From the NCBI GenBank assembly GCA_022797215.1, contig JAAWKD010000021.1:1-39135 (forward strand): a DNA stretch of 39,135 bases. Direction: 5' to 3'. The translations under genes were made by a program, and so were the position numbers. Under the pieces are notes generated by a model. It searched no databases. It saw only the letters and a list, made by a program, of their open reading frames with translations, and was not told where the DNA came from. This stretch comes from Clostridia bacterium (GTDB lineage Bacteria; Bacillota; Clostridia; TANB77; CAG-508). Numbering within the stretch: the first letter of the stretch is position 1; the number at the start of each line of letters is the position of its first letter. Below are positions 17,601 through 25,990 of the stretch, piece by piece.

Positions 17601-20600
17601 CCACTCACAATTTGCTAAGCATATCTTTGCGCTTGTAACTTTTTTTTCTAATGCTTGTTCTAATGCTTTTTGGTAAATATCCATTTGAACTTGATATTTT
17701 TGAGCCACTTGTTTTTCTTTTCCTTTTGGAACATAGTCTGTTTTGAAATCTACTAAATGTACTTGATCTTGCTCATCAATATAGTATAAATCTATCATAC
17801 CTTGTACTAAAATATTTTTTTCAGAGCCTGCGTCCTTTGCTTCTTTAAAAATTTCTTTTGCTGGTAGATTGATATAAAATGGTTGCTCCTTGTAGATTTG
17901 TTTTGCTTTTTTTAGTTTTTTGAATAATTCTGATCGAGTATAACAATATACTAAATTAGCATCTATCACTTCTGCCTCTAATTGTGTAATAATTTCTTTT
18001 TGTAGTAATTCTTGAATAAGATTTTGAATGTCTTGTAATTCATATTCTTTTCTTTCATCTAATTTTTGGATACATAAATGGACTAAAGTTCCTTTTTGTG
18101 CTGATGTTAATTTTGTGACTTTTTCATTTTCTAATGGTTTTACTTGTATATACTGCAATTGCTTTTCTTCTAATTTTCTACTTACCTTGTTTTCTAAATT
18201 TCCTTCTTTGTCTAGCACATTACTGATTTGATTTTCTTCCTCCCAATTGACTTGGTCTTCTAAAGAAGGAAGCCTATTTTCCTGCTCTTGCTTTAACTTA
18301 GTTACAGAAGTTTTGGTTGGAAGCTTTGTATCCACTTCATAAGCATATTTCCATTCTAGATTTTGCTTTAATCCAGAGATGTCAACATCTTTTTGCTTTT
18401 CTACTTCTTTTTGAATTAATTCAGTAATTTTAGTTTCTTGCTTTTCTTCTGTCACTTGTAATTCCTTGATTAAATCTTGTTTTGCAAAAGTTTGTAAAGT
18501 TATGATATCACTTAATTCTAATTGTTTTCCTTTTAAAGATATCGTTTTTCCCTGATGAAATAGATATACATATTCTAACCAATCTAAATAGGAACTACAT
18601 TTTTTCATCAGCTTATAATCTATCTTAAACGTTTCATCTTCATACATAGCTAAGTTTTTTTCTTTTTCTGCTAATTCTTTTTGAAAATCCTTGCTTCTTC
18701 CTGTGATAATTAGTTTTTCTTTTGCTCTTGTTAAAGCAACATACAAAATTCTTTCTTCTTCTGAAAGAGTTTCTTGTTTTATTTTTAAACTAATAGCTTG
18801 TTTTGCTGCTGTTGTATATTTTAATTTTTTAGTAGTATTAATAAGAGTTGGACCTACTCCTAAATCCTGGTGCATTAAAATGACTTCATTTAAGTCCCTT
18901 AAATTAAACTTTTTATGTGTATGGCTTAGAAATACTACTGGAAATTCTAGTCCTTTACTTTTATGGATACTCATAATACGAATTACATTTGCACTTTCTC
19001 CAATAAGCTTTGCTGAGCTTAGATCTCCATTTTGCTTTTTTAATTTTTCAATAAATTGAACAAAATGAAATAGTCCTTTAAAACTTGCTGTTTCATATTG
19101 CTTTGCTTTTTCAAACAAAGTCTTTAAATTAGCTTGTCTCATTTCTCCATTTGGTAATAGTCCTACATACTGGTAATATCCTGTATCTAAATAGATTTGC
19201 CAAATTAGTTCATCTAAAGGCAAATATTCTGACTGTGCTCTCCATTTTTCTAATTTTTCTAAAATTGCTTCTATCTTGCTTTTTAATGGTTCCTCACAAG
19301 ATATTCTTGTTTTGATAAGGGCTTCATAAAAATTACAATTCCTATCTGTTAATCGAATCGTGATTAATTCATTATCTGTCATTTGCCCAATACTAGACCT
19401 TAGTACTACTACGAGTGGAATATCTTGCATTGGATTGTTAATCAATTTTAGAATGGATAAAATGGTTTCAATTTCTACACTCTCTAAATAGGATGTAGAA
19501 CTATCACTAAATACTGGTAAGTCATAATCTGATAATTCTTTTTCATAAATTGGTGCTAAAGTGCTTGTTGCTCTTAGTAAGATTACAATATCCTTTGGTT
19601 CAATCTGTCTATATCCTTTTTTTCTGTCATATACTTGATAATCACTTTGTAGCAAGTCTTTAATGCGTTTTGCTACAAACCTCGCTTCTAATACATCATC
19701 TTCTATTCTATCGGTATTTTCTTCTTCCTCTTCTTCACCAATAATAGCAGTAATAGTGTCATCTTCTTTCATATCAATGACATTTAATTCTGCTATTCCT
19801 GCATAAGAAGTTTCTTCTTCTGGTTCTGGATAATTTGCTCCATAGTTTAAATATTCATTCTCGTTATAGGTAATATCTCCTAGTTTTTCACTCATAATGG
19901 CTTCAAATACCAAATTTGTAATGTCTAAAATATTATTCCTACTTCTAAAGTTACGGAATAATTGAATTTTTAAATCATCCTTTTCTTGCTTATTTTCTTT
20001 TGTTTGATAGCTTGCATATTTTTGCAAAAACAGTTCTGGTCTTGCTTGCCTAAATTTATAAATACTTTGTTTGACATCTCCTACCATAAAGATGTTGTTG
20101 CCTTTGGAAATACTAGTTAGAATAGCCTCTTGTACTAAGTTACTATCTTGATACTCGTCAATGGCTATTTCTTCAAATCTTTCTTCATATTTTTTGCTGA
20201 CTGGTGTTTTGTTTCCCTGTTCATCTACTAATAATTTTAATGCCAAATGTTCAATATCATTAAAATCTATACAATTTTTTTCTCTTTTCTTTTCTTTAAA
20301 GTTCTCACTAAATTCTAAAATGAGTTTTGCTAATTTTTGCAAAATAGGATAAAGAATTTCAAAGTCTTTTGCTATTTCTTCTGAAGTGCTACTCATTAGT
20401 GGCGTCACTTTTTCTTTGATGTCTTTTTTCACTCTATCTCTAATCTCTTTTGCCTCTTCTTTCATCTCTATTGTTACTTTTTTATCCACTGGCCATTTTC
20501 CAAAACTAATCTGATGAACTTTTTGATATACTTCATCCCATGAATTGTTTATACTTGCTACTTCTCCTATTTGTAAAATATCTTCATTAATGACTTGATT

Positions 20601-21338
20601 AAACTTACTACATTCTGGAAATTTTGCTAACTCTCTTTGTACTTTTTTTAGTTTTAAGAGACTTTCTTGTAGTGCTTCTTGCACTTCTTCTAAAATCACT
20701 TTTCCTAAAGCTGTATGCCCAAAATCCAAAGAAGTATCTACTTCAAATTGTCCCACTTTTTCTTGTAACCATTTTTCTGGAAAAGGACTACTTTGAATAA
20801 AGCGATAGATGGATAAGATCAATTCTTGTAATGGCTCATCCCCACGATATCCTGTATAAGTTTCTAGTAATTCTAAAAAATCGCTATCTTGTTCTATATA
20901 TTTTTGCTCCAATAAATCCTCTAATACTTCTTGTTTTAATAAATCAATTTGGGTTGTATCTGCAATTGTAAAATTACTTGGTAAATCAATTTCATAGAAA
21001 TGATTACGAATTACATCTAAACAGAAAGAATGTATAGTACAAATACTTGCTTTGTTTAACAAGGTAATTTGCCTTTGTAAATGTTCATTTGATGGGTCTT
21101 GTTCTAATTTTTGATAAATGGCTTCTAAAATTCTTTCTCTCATTTCTGCTGCTGCTGCGTTGGTAAATGTTACTACTAACAATTTATCAATATCCATTTT
21201 ATCCTCAATTATTTTATAGATAATTCTTTCTACAAGCACAGCAGTTTTGCCACTACCTGCGGCAGCAGCTACTAAAATATTGGTATCTTTACTTTCAATT
21301 GCTTGTAATTGTTCTGTCGTCCACTTTACCTCTCCCAT
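17553..21338 (-). CDS. addA: ATP-dependent helicase/nuclease subunit A
   Basis: AddA is the UvrD-like helicase-nuclease subunit of the AddAB complex that processes double-strand breaks for RecA. The 1261-residue protein has Walker A AAAGSGKTAVLVERI near the N-terminus, Walker B DEYQDSN, the helicase motif SIHKSKGLEFPVVFL, and a C-terminal RecB-type nuclease with GMIDLYYID and LVDFKTDY. Start is the ATG preceded by AAGGAAG. The last ten residues (GDVKLAVRTK) are encoded by the repeat element at 17487-17600, so the natural C-terminus was altered by its insertion. addB, normally directly upstream, is absent here: a divergent gene occupies that side. Confidence 0.95.
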   Translation of the reverse strand: MGEVKWTTEQLQAIESKDTNILVAAAAGSGKTAVLVERIIYKIIEDKMDIDKLLVVTFTNAAAAEMRERILEAIYQKLEQDPSNEHLQRQITLLNKASICTIHSFCLDVIRNHFYEIDLPSNFTIADTTQIDLLKQEVLEDLLEQKYIEQDSDFLELLETYTGYRGDEPLQELILSIYRFIQSSPFPEKWLQEKVGQFEVDTSLDFGHTALGKVILEEVQEALQESLLKLKKVQRELAKFPECSKFNQVINEDILQIGEVASINNSWDEVYQKVHQISFGKWPVDKKVTIEMKEEAKEIRDRVKKDIKEKVTPLMSSTSEEIAKDFEILYPILQKLAKLILEFSENFKEKKREKNCIDFNDIEHLALKLLVDEQGNKTPVSKKYEERFEEIAIDEYQDSNLVQEAILTSISKGNNIFMVGDVKQSIYKFRQARPELFLQKYASYQTKENKQEKDDLKIQLFRNFRSRNNILDITNLVFEAIMSEKLGDITYNENEYLNYGANYPEPEEETSYAGIAELNVIDMKEDDTITAIIGEEEEEENTDRIEDDVLEARFVAKRIKDLLQSDYQVYDRKKGYRQIEPKDIVILLRATSTLAPIYEKELSDYDLPVFSDSSTSYLESVEIETILSILKLINNPMQDIPLVVVLRSSIGQMTDNELITIRLTDRNCNFYEALIKTRISCEEPLKSKIEAILEKLEKWRAQSEYLPLDELIWQIYLDTGYYQYVGLLPNGEMRQANLKTLFEKAKQYETASFKGLFHFVQFIEKLKKQNGDLSSAKLIGESANVIRIMSIHKSKGLEFPVVFLSHTHKKFNLRDLNEVILMHQDLGVGPTLINTTKKLKYTTAAKQAISLKIKQETLSEEERILYVALTRAKEKLIITGRSKDFQKELAEKEKNLAMYEDETFKIDYKLMKKCSSYLDWLEYVYLFHQGKTISLKGKQLELSDIITLQTFAKQDLIKELQVTEEKQETKITELIQKEVEKQKDVDISGLKQNLEWKYAYEVDTKLPTKTSVTKLKQEQENRLPSLEDQVNWEEENQISNVLDKEGNLENKVSRKLEEKQLQYIQVKPLENEKVTKLTSAQKGTLVHLCIQKLDERKEYELQDIQNLIQELLQKEIITQLEAEVIDANLVYCYTRSELFKKLKKAKQIYKEQPFYINLPAKEIFKEAKDAGSEKNILVQGMIDLYYIDEQDQVHLVDFKTDYVPKGKEKQVAQKYQVQMDIYQKALEQALEKKVTSAKICLANCEWQCVALGDVKLAVRTK

Positions 21339-21369
21339 AAACAAACTTCCTTTTTATTTTTTCGAGTTT

Positions 21370-21398
21370 ATTATATCTTATGGAGAGCTTATTTTCAA
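21370..21398 (-). promoter_or_regulatory. Promoter of addA
   Basis: TTGAAA (21393-21398) and TATAAT (21370-21375) on the minus strand are 17 nt apart, about 30 nt before the addA start. This supports addA as the first gene of its transcript. Confidence 0.7.
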
Positions 21399-21487
21399 TG
21401 TTTTTTGAGTTTTAATTGAGAAAATTAATCAAATAGAAAATATTTTTCTTATCTTTTGGTTACACTATTTTTAAGGAGGCTAAAATT

Positions 21488-21922
21488 ATGGATGAAAATA
21501 TCAATTTAACCATTTTAAATGAAATTGGAAAGGCTGCTAGAATGGGACTTTCTAGCATTACCTTTGTTTCTGAAAAGGTAGAAGATGAAACAATGAAAAA
21601 AGATTTAAGCACACAATACGCAGAATATGGAAAAATATTAGATAAGGTTAATACACAATTTGAAAAATATGGGGAAATTCCAGACGAAGAACCACTTATG
21701 GATAAAATGATGAGTTGGACTGGTGTCCAAATGAATACTATAAAAGATAGTAGTAACTCTCATATTGCTGAATTAATGATACAAGGAAACTTAATGGGAG
21801 TAATTGAAAGTCAAAAATTACTAAATCATAGTCCTGAAATGGAACCTGTTATCAAAGATATTTTAAATGAGTTTATTACAGTTCAAAATAACCATATTGA
21901 GAAAATGAAGACATATTTATAA
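21488..21922 (+). CDS. Uncharacterised four-helix-bundle protein
   Basis: A 144-residue, all-helical, acidic protein with no signal peptide or membrane segment. The pattern of four amphipathic helices with scattered E and H residues (for example SHIAELMIQGNLMGVIE and VQNNHIEKMK) recalls ferritin-like or DUF2383-type bundles. I do not see the paired ExxH motifs of a definite di-iron site. AAGGAGG precedes the ATG. It is a single-gene transcript, divergent from addA and followed by its own terminator. Function unknown. Confidence 0.75.
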   Translation: MDENINLTILNEIGKAARMGLSSITFVSEKVEDETMKKDLSTQYAEYGKILDKVNTQFEKYGEIPDEEPLMDKMMSWTGVQMNTIKDSSNSHIAELMIQGNLMGVIESQKLLNHSPEMEPVIKDILNEFITVQNNHIEKMKTYL

Positions 21923-21927
21923 TATAT

Positions 21928-21948
21928 AAGCAGGGATATACCCTGCTT
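21928..21948 (+). terminator. Terminator of the helical-bundle gene
   Basis: AAGCAGGG-atata-CCCTGCTT is a perfect 8-bp stem 5 nt past the stop codon, followed by ACTTTAATTT on the plus strand. Confidence 0.75.
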
Positions 21949-21971
21949 ACTTTAATTTGAAATCTCTTTAT

Positions 21972-22010
21972 AACAAACAAATGACTAGAATATCATTTCC
22001 ATTCTAGCCA
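21972..22010 (-). terminator. Terminator of spoIIQ
   Basis: On the minus strand, TGGCTAGAAT and ATTCTAGTCA form a 10-bp stem (one G-T pair) with a nine-base loop, followed by TTTGTTTGTT. It lies about 10 nt past the spoIIQ stop and faces the terminator of the convergent gene. Confidence 0.7.
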
Positions 22011-22018
22011 TTATATTT

Positions 22019-22843
22019 TTATTTTTTTAAATATAATTCAGGGTCTTGTTGCTCATTTTCTTTTAGTAATTCAAAATGAAGATGTGGTTCATCTGAAACT
22101 TCAAAAGATGCAGTATTTCCAACTGTTCCTAAACTCTGTCCTTGCTTAATCTCTTCACCCTCTACCACAAATTCTGTACTTAGTAAATTGGCATATATTG
22201 TTTTATATCCATTTACATGTTCTACAATGACAGTAAGACCATAACGTGGATCATTTTTTATTGAAACTACTTTTCCATCTGCTGATGCTTTTACTATAGT
22301 TGTTTTGTCTGCTTTAATGTCAACTCCATTGTGAGTAGCCCATACATCTAGAGTGCTAGAATATACTAATTTATTGTTCGCAAATTCTTTTATAATTTCT
22401 CCTGATACAGGCATTTTGAACTCTGGGTCTTTAACTGGCTGTGTTGTTTTATTAGGTTTGGTTGTTGTATTTCCTTGGTTTTCATTTGGTTTGGTATTAG
22501 TTGTGTGATTTCCTTGAGAAGTTGTATTGTTATTCTCTGTCATTTGACTAGTATTTACTGCTATCTTTTCTGTATTTTGACCATCTGTATTTGATTCTTG
22601 CATCTCATTGACTGTTTTTCCCATAGAGGAGCTTGTCTCCTCTGATGCTACTAAATTTCCAATGGTATTATTATTACGATTCGTTTTAGCTATTCCTGTG
22701 TTATGATTTAGTTTATTTCCATAAATTAAAAAGGTAATAACAAAAACAATAACCGCTAATGCTAGCACACTTCCTGTAATATATAGCATTTTTTTGCCAT
22801 CTAATCCGTCCTCCACTGGTCTTCTTCTATTTTCTCTTCTCAT
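22019..22843 (-). CDS. spoIIQ: Stage II sporulation protein SpoIIQ (M23 peptidase domain)
   Basis: A 274-residue forespore membrane protein. One transmembrane helix (about residues 19-42) is followed by a low-complexity N/T-rich linker (about 50-140). A LytM/M23 domain follows (about 145-270). Both metal-binding motifs look intact: HNGVD and HLHFE. Clostridial SpoIIQ proteins keep these residues, while Bacillus SpoIIQ has lost catalysis. SpoIIQ pairs with SpoIIIAH across the two membranes during engulfment. It follows spoIID directly, the same order as in many spore formers. AGGAGG precedes the ATG. Confidence 0.9.
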   Translation of the reverse strand: MRRENRRRPVEDGLDGKKMLYITGSVLALAVIVFVITFLIYGNKLNHNTGIAKTNRNNNTIGNLVASEETSSSMGKTVNEMQESNTDGQNTEKIAVNTSQMTENNNTTSQGNHTTNTKPNENQGNTTTKPNKTTQPVKDPEFKMPVSGEIIKEFANNKLVYSSTLDVWATHNGVDIKADKTTIVKASADGKVVSIKNDPRYGLTVIVEHVNGYKTIYANLLSTEFVVEGEEIKQGQSLGTVGNTASFEVSDEPHLHFELLKENEQQDPELYLKK

Positions 22844-22924
22844 AAAATTTCCTCCTTATAAATTCTATTTAGTAGCATTATTAACAATTCTGAGAAAATT
22901 ATACAAAAAACAAATAAACAAATT

Positions 22925-23920
22925 TTAAATATCTTTTATCTCTACTCCTGTATAAAAATGATGTATGATTTCTTCATAATTTTTCCCCTGTTTGGCTAAA
23001 CTATCTGCACCTGTTTGGCTCATTCCTACACCATGCCCATATCCTGTTACTTCAAATTTAATATTTTGTTTTTCCATTGTAATTTTAAAATTAGCTGAAC
23101 GTAACCCAAATAAAGTTCTCATTTCAACACCAGATAAAGAAAGGTTCCCTACTTGAATTGTTTTGACGCGGTTTCCATCTGTATACTCTTTTACTTTGAT
23201 ACAGTCTTTTTTACTAAAATCAATTTTAAAGTCTTTATGTTCTTTCAAAATTGTCTCTTCAAATTGTTTTTGCGTAACAGTTACATTAGATGCATATTGA
23301 CTATATGCATCTTCTCCTGCAGTTGAAACAGATTGTAAATAAGGATAGCCACTTCCTCCCCACACATTAATAGGTGCTTCTGTTGCTCCTCCACTATTAG
23401 CATGAAAAAAAGCATTAATTGGCTCATTGTTGTAAGTAATCATTTTACCTTGTGTACTATTTACTGCTTTTACAATTTTATTCCAATACGCTTCTCTTTT
23501 ATTCTCATCCCATTTAGCTAATCTGTCTTCTTTACTAATCCATGCCTGACAGCAAGTAGAATCATCACAAATATCTGCATTTTCATGCTTTTTACTGTTA
23601 TGTACAATTTTGTACAATGTAAATGTCCTTGCCACTACCGCTTGTGCCTTTAAAGCTTCTTCTTCAAAACTTGCTGGCATTTCGCTACTCACCACTCCAT
23701 ACAAGTATTCATCTAAAGAAAGCTCTTCTACTTTTTTTGTTTTTTTATGATATAGTTTCACAGTTTTATATTTTTTATAGTCATAAGTAATTTTAGGTAT
23801 AACTTCTTCATTTTGAGGTATATTAGTTTCTTGTGCCTTTTGGAAAGATTTCGTAAATACTATGGGAATTAGAAAACATGAGGCTAGAAACAAAACCAAG
23901 TAAATTATATATCTTTTCAT
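22925..23920 (-). CDS. spoIID: Stage II sporulation protein D (lytic transglycosylase)
   Basis: SpoIID is a membrane-anchored lytic transglycosylase that cuts septal peptidoglycan during engulfment, together with SpoIIM and SpoIIP. The 331-residue protein has an N-terminal signal anchor (about residues 4-24) and the SpoIID core. The catalytic glutamate lies in VVSSEMPASFEEEALKAQAV, followed by the ARTF motif, and the C-terminal GYGHGVGMSQTGA is also characteristic. The CDDSTCCQAW cysteines match the zinc-binding site known for clostridial SpoIID. AAAGGAG precedes the ATG. It is encoded 55 nt after sigF. Confidence 0.95.
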   Translation of the reverse strand: MKRYIIYLVLFLASCFLIPIVFTKSFQKAQETNIPQNEEVIPKITYDYKKYKTVKLYHKKTKKVEELSLDEYLYGVVSSEMPASFEEEALKAQAVVARTFTLYKIVHNSKKHENADICDDSTCCQAWISKEDRLAKWDENKREAYWNKIVKAVNSTQGKMITYNNEPINAFFHANSGGATEAPINVWGGSGYPYLQSVSTAGEDAYSQYASNVTVTQKQFEETILKEHKDFKIDFSKKDCIKVKEYTDGNRVKTIQVGNLSLSGVEMRTLFGLRSANFKITMEKQNIKFEVTGYGHGVGMSQTGADSLAKQGKNYEEIIHHFYTGVEIKDI

Positions 23921-23944
23921 TAAAAACTCCTTTTATTCAATGAA

Positions 23945-23959
23945 TTAGTAATTTACTAA
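23945..23959. promoter_or_regulatory. Palindrome upstream of spoIID
   Basis: TTAGTAA-T-TTACTAA is a perfect 7-1-7 inverted repeat in the 55-nt sigF-spoIID gap, 25 nt before the spoIID start. It could be a regulator site; by size it is not a terminator. Confidence 0.3.
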
Positions 23960-23975
23960 ATATAATGCTAAAAAT

Positions 23976-24707
23976 TTACACTGCTAGTTTAGTTCTCATT
24001 CTCTCTAAACTTTTCTTTTCTATTCTAGAAACTTGTACTTGTGTAATTCCTAAAATCTTTGCTACTTCTGTTTGCGTCTTTCCTTTATAATATCTTAAAA
24101 CAATAATTTGTTTTTCTTGGTCTTTTAAATTTTTTAGTGCCTCTTGAATACAAATGCTATTGGCAATCATTTCTTCTTGATTATTTCCACTTTCCATTTT
24201 ATCTAATAGGCAAATTCCTTCTTCATCGCCTTCATAAGCTGGTTGATAAATAGATTCCACTGGTCTAAATGCCTCCATTGCTAAAGCTAATTCTTCTTTT
24301 GCAGTATGAAGCATTTCTGATAATTCCTCTATTTTTATTTCTTTTCCTGTCTTCCTAAAATATTCATTTTGGGCCTCTATTGCCTTCATTGCAAGTTCTT
24401 TAATACTTCTACTGATTTTGACTGGTCCATCATCACGAAGATACCTTTTTACTTCTCCTAAAATATAGGGAACTGCATAAGTAGTTAATTGTACTTCAAA
24501 ACTGCTGTCAAAGCGTTTAATACATTTAATAAACCCCATAACTGCAACTTGATACAAATCCTCTAATTCATACCCTCTGTCTTGAAATCTTTTTACAATA
24601 CTCCAAATTAGCCCTTTATTCCTATCAATTAATTTTTGCATTGCTTCTTGATTTCCCTTTTGGGCTTCAATTACATCTAAATTATTATTTGCGTAATCTT
24701 CCTGCAT
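23976..24707 (-). CDS. sigF: RNA polymerase sigma-F factor
   Basis: The first forespore-specific sigma factor. The 243-residue protein has sigma-70 region 2 (IWSIVKRFQDRGYELEDLYQ, TTYAVPYILGEVKRYLRDDG), region 3 (KISRSIKELAMK) and region 4 with the DNA-binding helix-turn-helix (TQTEVAKILGITQVQVSRIE). The GEVKR-LRDDG pattern is shared by SigF, SigG and SigB; its place after spoIIAA-spoIIAB identifies SigF. In the known system SpoIIAB holds it inactive until SpoIIAA is dephosphorylated by SpoIIE. The ATG is preceded by AAGGAGGC. Confidence 0.95.
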   Translation of the reverse strand: MQEDYANNNLDVIEAQKGNQEAMQKLIDRNKGLIWSIVKRFQDRGYELEDLYQVAVMGFIKCIKRFDSSFEVQLTTYAVPYILGEVKRYLRDDGPVKISRSIKELAMKAIEAQNEYFRKTGKEIKIEELSEMLHTAKEELALAMEAFRPVESIYQPAYEGDEEGICLLDKMESGNNQEEMIANSICIQEALKNLKDQEKQIIVLRYYKGKTQTEVAKILGITQVQVSRIEKKSLERMRTKLAV

Positions 24708-24738
24708 AAAAAAAATGCCTCCTTATTTTGCTAACTTA

Positions 24739-25218
24739 TTAGTTTATTAGAGCATTTTTTTCTTCTTCTATTTCTTCTTGTTTTATTTCCTTTTTTATTG
24801 CTTTTTTCATAACTATTTTTGTTCCAATTCCCACAACTGATTGTATTTCTACACTATCCATAAAACTCTCCATAATGGTAAATCCCATTCCAGACCTTTC
24901 TAGATTTCCCTTTGTTGTGTAAAGTGGCTTTCTTGCTAATTCTATATCTTCTATTCCCTTTCCATTATCTGTTATTTCCACCTCTAGCATATTATCTAGC
25001 AATTTTGCCTTTATCTTCACAGTTCCTTCTGTATCTTCATATCCATGTATAATGCAATTAGTTACTGCCTCTGATATAGCTGTTTTAATATCTGCTAATT
25101 CTTCAATGGTTGGATCTAATTGTGCAGCAAATGCAGCTACTGTAATACGCGCAAATGCCTCATTATTAGACTTACTAATAAAACTAAGTTCCATCTCATT
25201 ATCATACATACTTTTCAT
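24739..25218 (-). CDS. spoIIAB: Anti-sigma F factor SpoIIAB
   Basis: A 159-residue GHKL-fold serine kinase/anti-sigma factor that binds SigF and phosphorylates SpoIIAA. The N box is [16 protein letters not shown], the G1 box DNGKGIED and the G2 region [11 protein letters not shown] charged C-terminal tail ([14 protein letters not shown]) extends beyond the core of about 140 residues. The ATG is preceded by GAGGAGAG. It lies 33 nt after spoIIAA and 31 nt before sigF. Confidence 0.95.
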   Translation of the reverse strand: MKSMYDNEMELSFISKSNNEAFARITVAAFAAQLDPTIEELADIKTAISEAVTNCIIHGYEDTEGTVKIKAKLLDNMLEVEITDNGKGIEDIELARKPLYTTKGNLERSGMGFTIMESFMDSVEIQSVVGIGTKIVMKKAIKKEIKQEEIEEEKNALIN

Positions 25219-25251
25219 TCTACTCTCCTCTTTTCTTTTACTCTCTTTAGC

Positions 25252-25575
25252 CTATCCTACTTTCTGGCTTTCTTCTACAGGAATAATTCTAACTACTCCA
25301 CTCATTTCTAGCATTTTCTTAACTGCTTTACTACTATTTACAATTTTAGTATTCCCACCTAATAATTTGGCTAGTTTGTATCTTCCTATTAGTAACCCTA
25401 TTCCTGCACTGTCCATAAAAGAAACTTTACTAAAATCAAACACAACTTCTCTAGGCATAAATCTTGTAATTTCATAATCCATCTTCCTCCTTAGTTTTTC
25501 TGTAGTATGGTGATCAATTTCTTCTGTTATTTGAATATATAACAGCTTGTCCATTTCATCAAATTCTATATTCAT
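25252..25575 (-). CDS. spoIIAA: Anti-anti-sigma factor SpoIIAA
   Basis: A 107-residue STAS-domain protein that frees SigF by binding SpoIIAB. The phosphorylatable serine lies in SFMDSAGIGLLIGRYK, the hallmark of the family. First gene of the spoIIA operon, with AAGGAGG before the ATG. Confidence 0.95.
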   Translation of the reverse strand: MNIEFDEMDKLLYIQITEEIDHHTTEKLRRKMDYEITRFMPREVVFDFSKVSFMDSAGIGLLIGRYKLAKLLGGNTKIVNSSKAVKKMLEMSGVVRIIPVEESQKVG

Positions 25576-25606
25576 CTTGTGTTCCTCCTTATCTTTTGCT
25601 TGTCCT

Positions 25607-25691
25607 ATTATACATTTTTTTCCAGCTTTTGAATAGAGTAAAAAATCAGAGGTTTTGTCGCTTTTTTAGATTTTATCGACCTTTTTCGACA
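25607..25691 (-). promoter_or_regulatory. spoIIA promoter region with Spo0A-box-like sites
   Basis: On the minus strand a perfect 0A box TGTCGAA (25685-25691) is followed 10 bp further by GGTCGAT (25675-25681), and AGCGACA lies at 25656-25662. A TATAAT sits at 25607-25612, about 30 nt before the spoIIAA start, without a good -35. This fits activation by Spo0A. I could not place a sigma-H promoter with the Bacillus consensus. Confidence 0.45.
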
Positions 25692-25908
25692 TTACTCCTT
25701 AGTAAATATTTTATCTTTTTTGTTATAAAACATTATGCTTTATTTTGTGGTAAAATTTGTTTACGATATACATCAGCAAACAATTTCAGAAAATCACTTT
25801 ATAAGACTTATTTCATTAGAACTTGATCCAAAAGAACGAATTAACAAGTCTAAAAAGCAAAGCTTTTAATATTTGATAACATTCCAATAATTGATAAGTT
25901 TTTCAAAT
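25692..25908. other. Intergenic stretch with no recognised feature
   Basis: Between the spoIIA control region and the mnmA terminator I see no gene with a ribosome binding site and no clear RNA structure. The longest plus-strand frame (25735-25869, 44 codons) lacks a ribosome binding site and resembles nothing I know. Confidence 0.5.
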
Positions 25909-25968
25909 ACAAAATGGAGTTTAATGATGTAACTTTTAAAAAGGTTACACGATTAAACTCCATTTTGT
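25909..25968 (-). terminator. Long hairpin after mnmA
   Basis: Arms ACAAAATGGAGTTTAAT and ATTAAACTCCATTTTGT pair perfectly over 17 bp. Inside them a second helix, TGTAAC/GTTACA, is separated by a small internal mismatch. It lies 23 nt past the mnmA stop. It is longer than usual for a terminator, and its flanking U tract on the minus strand (TATTTG) is weak. Confidence 0.55.
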
Positions 25969-25990
25969 TATTGTGGGGTAAGACAGGTTC

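Noticed and set aside
25735-25869. A 44-codon plus-strand reading frame between spoIIAA and mnmA
   Set aside because: No ribosome binding site, no recognisable family and no conserved context; kept only as an unassigned intergenic stretch.
25970-25990. GGGGTAAGACAGGTTC at the mnmA end as another REP copy
   Set aside because: Only partly similar to the GGGACGGTTC core, with no second arm; similarity may be chance.
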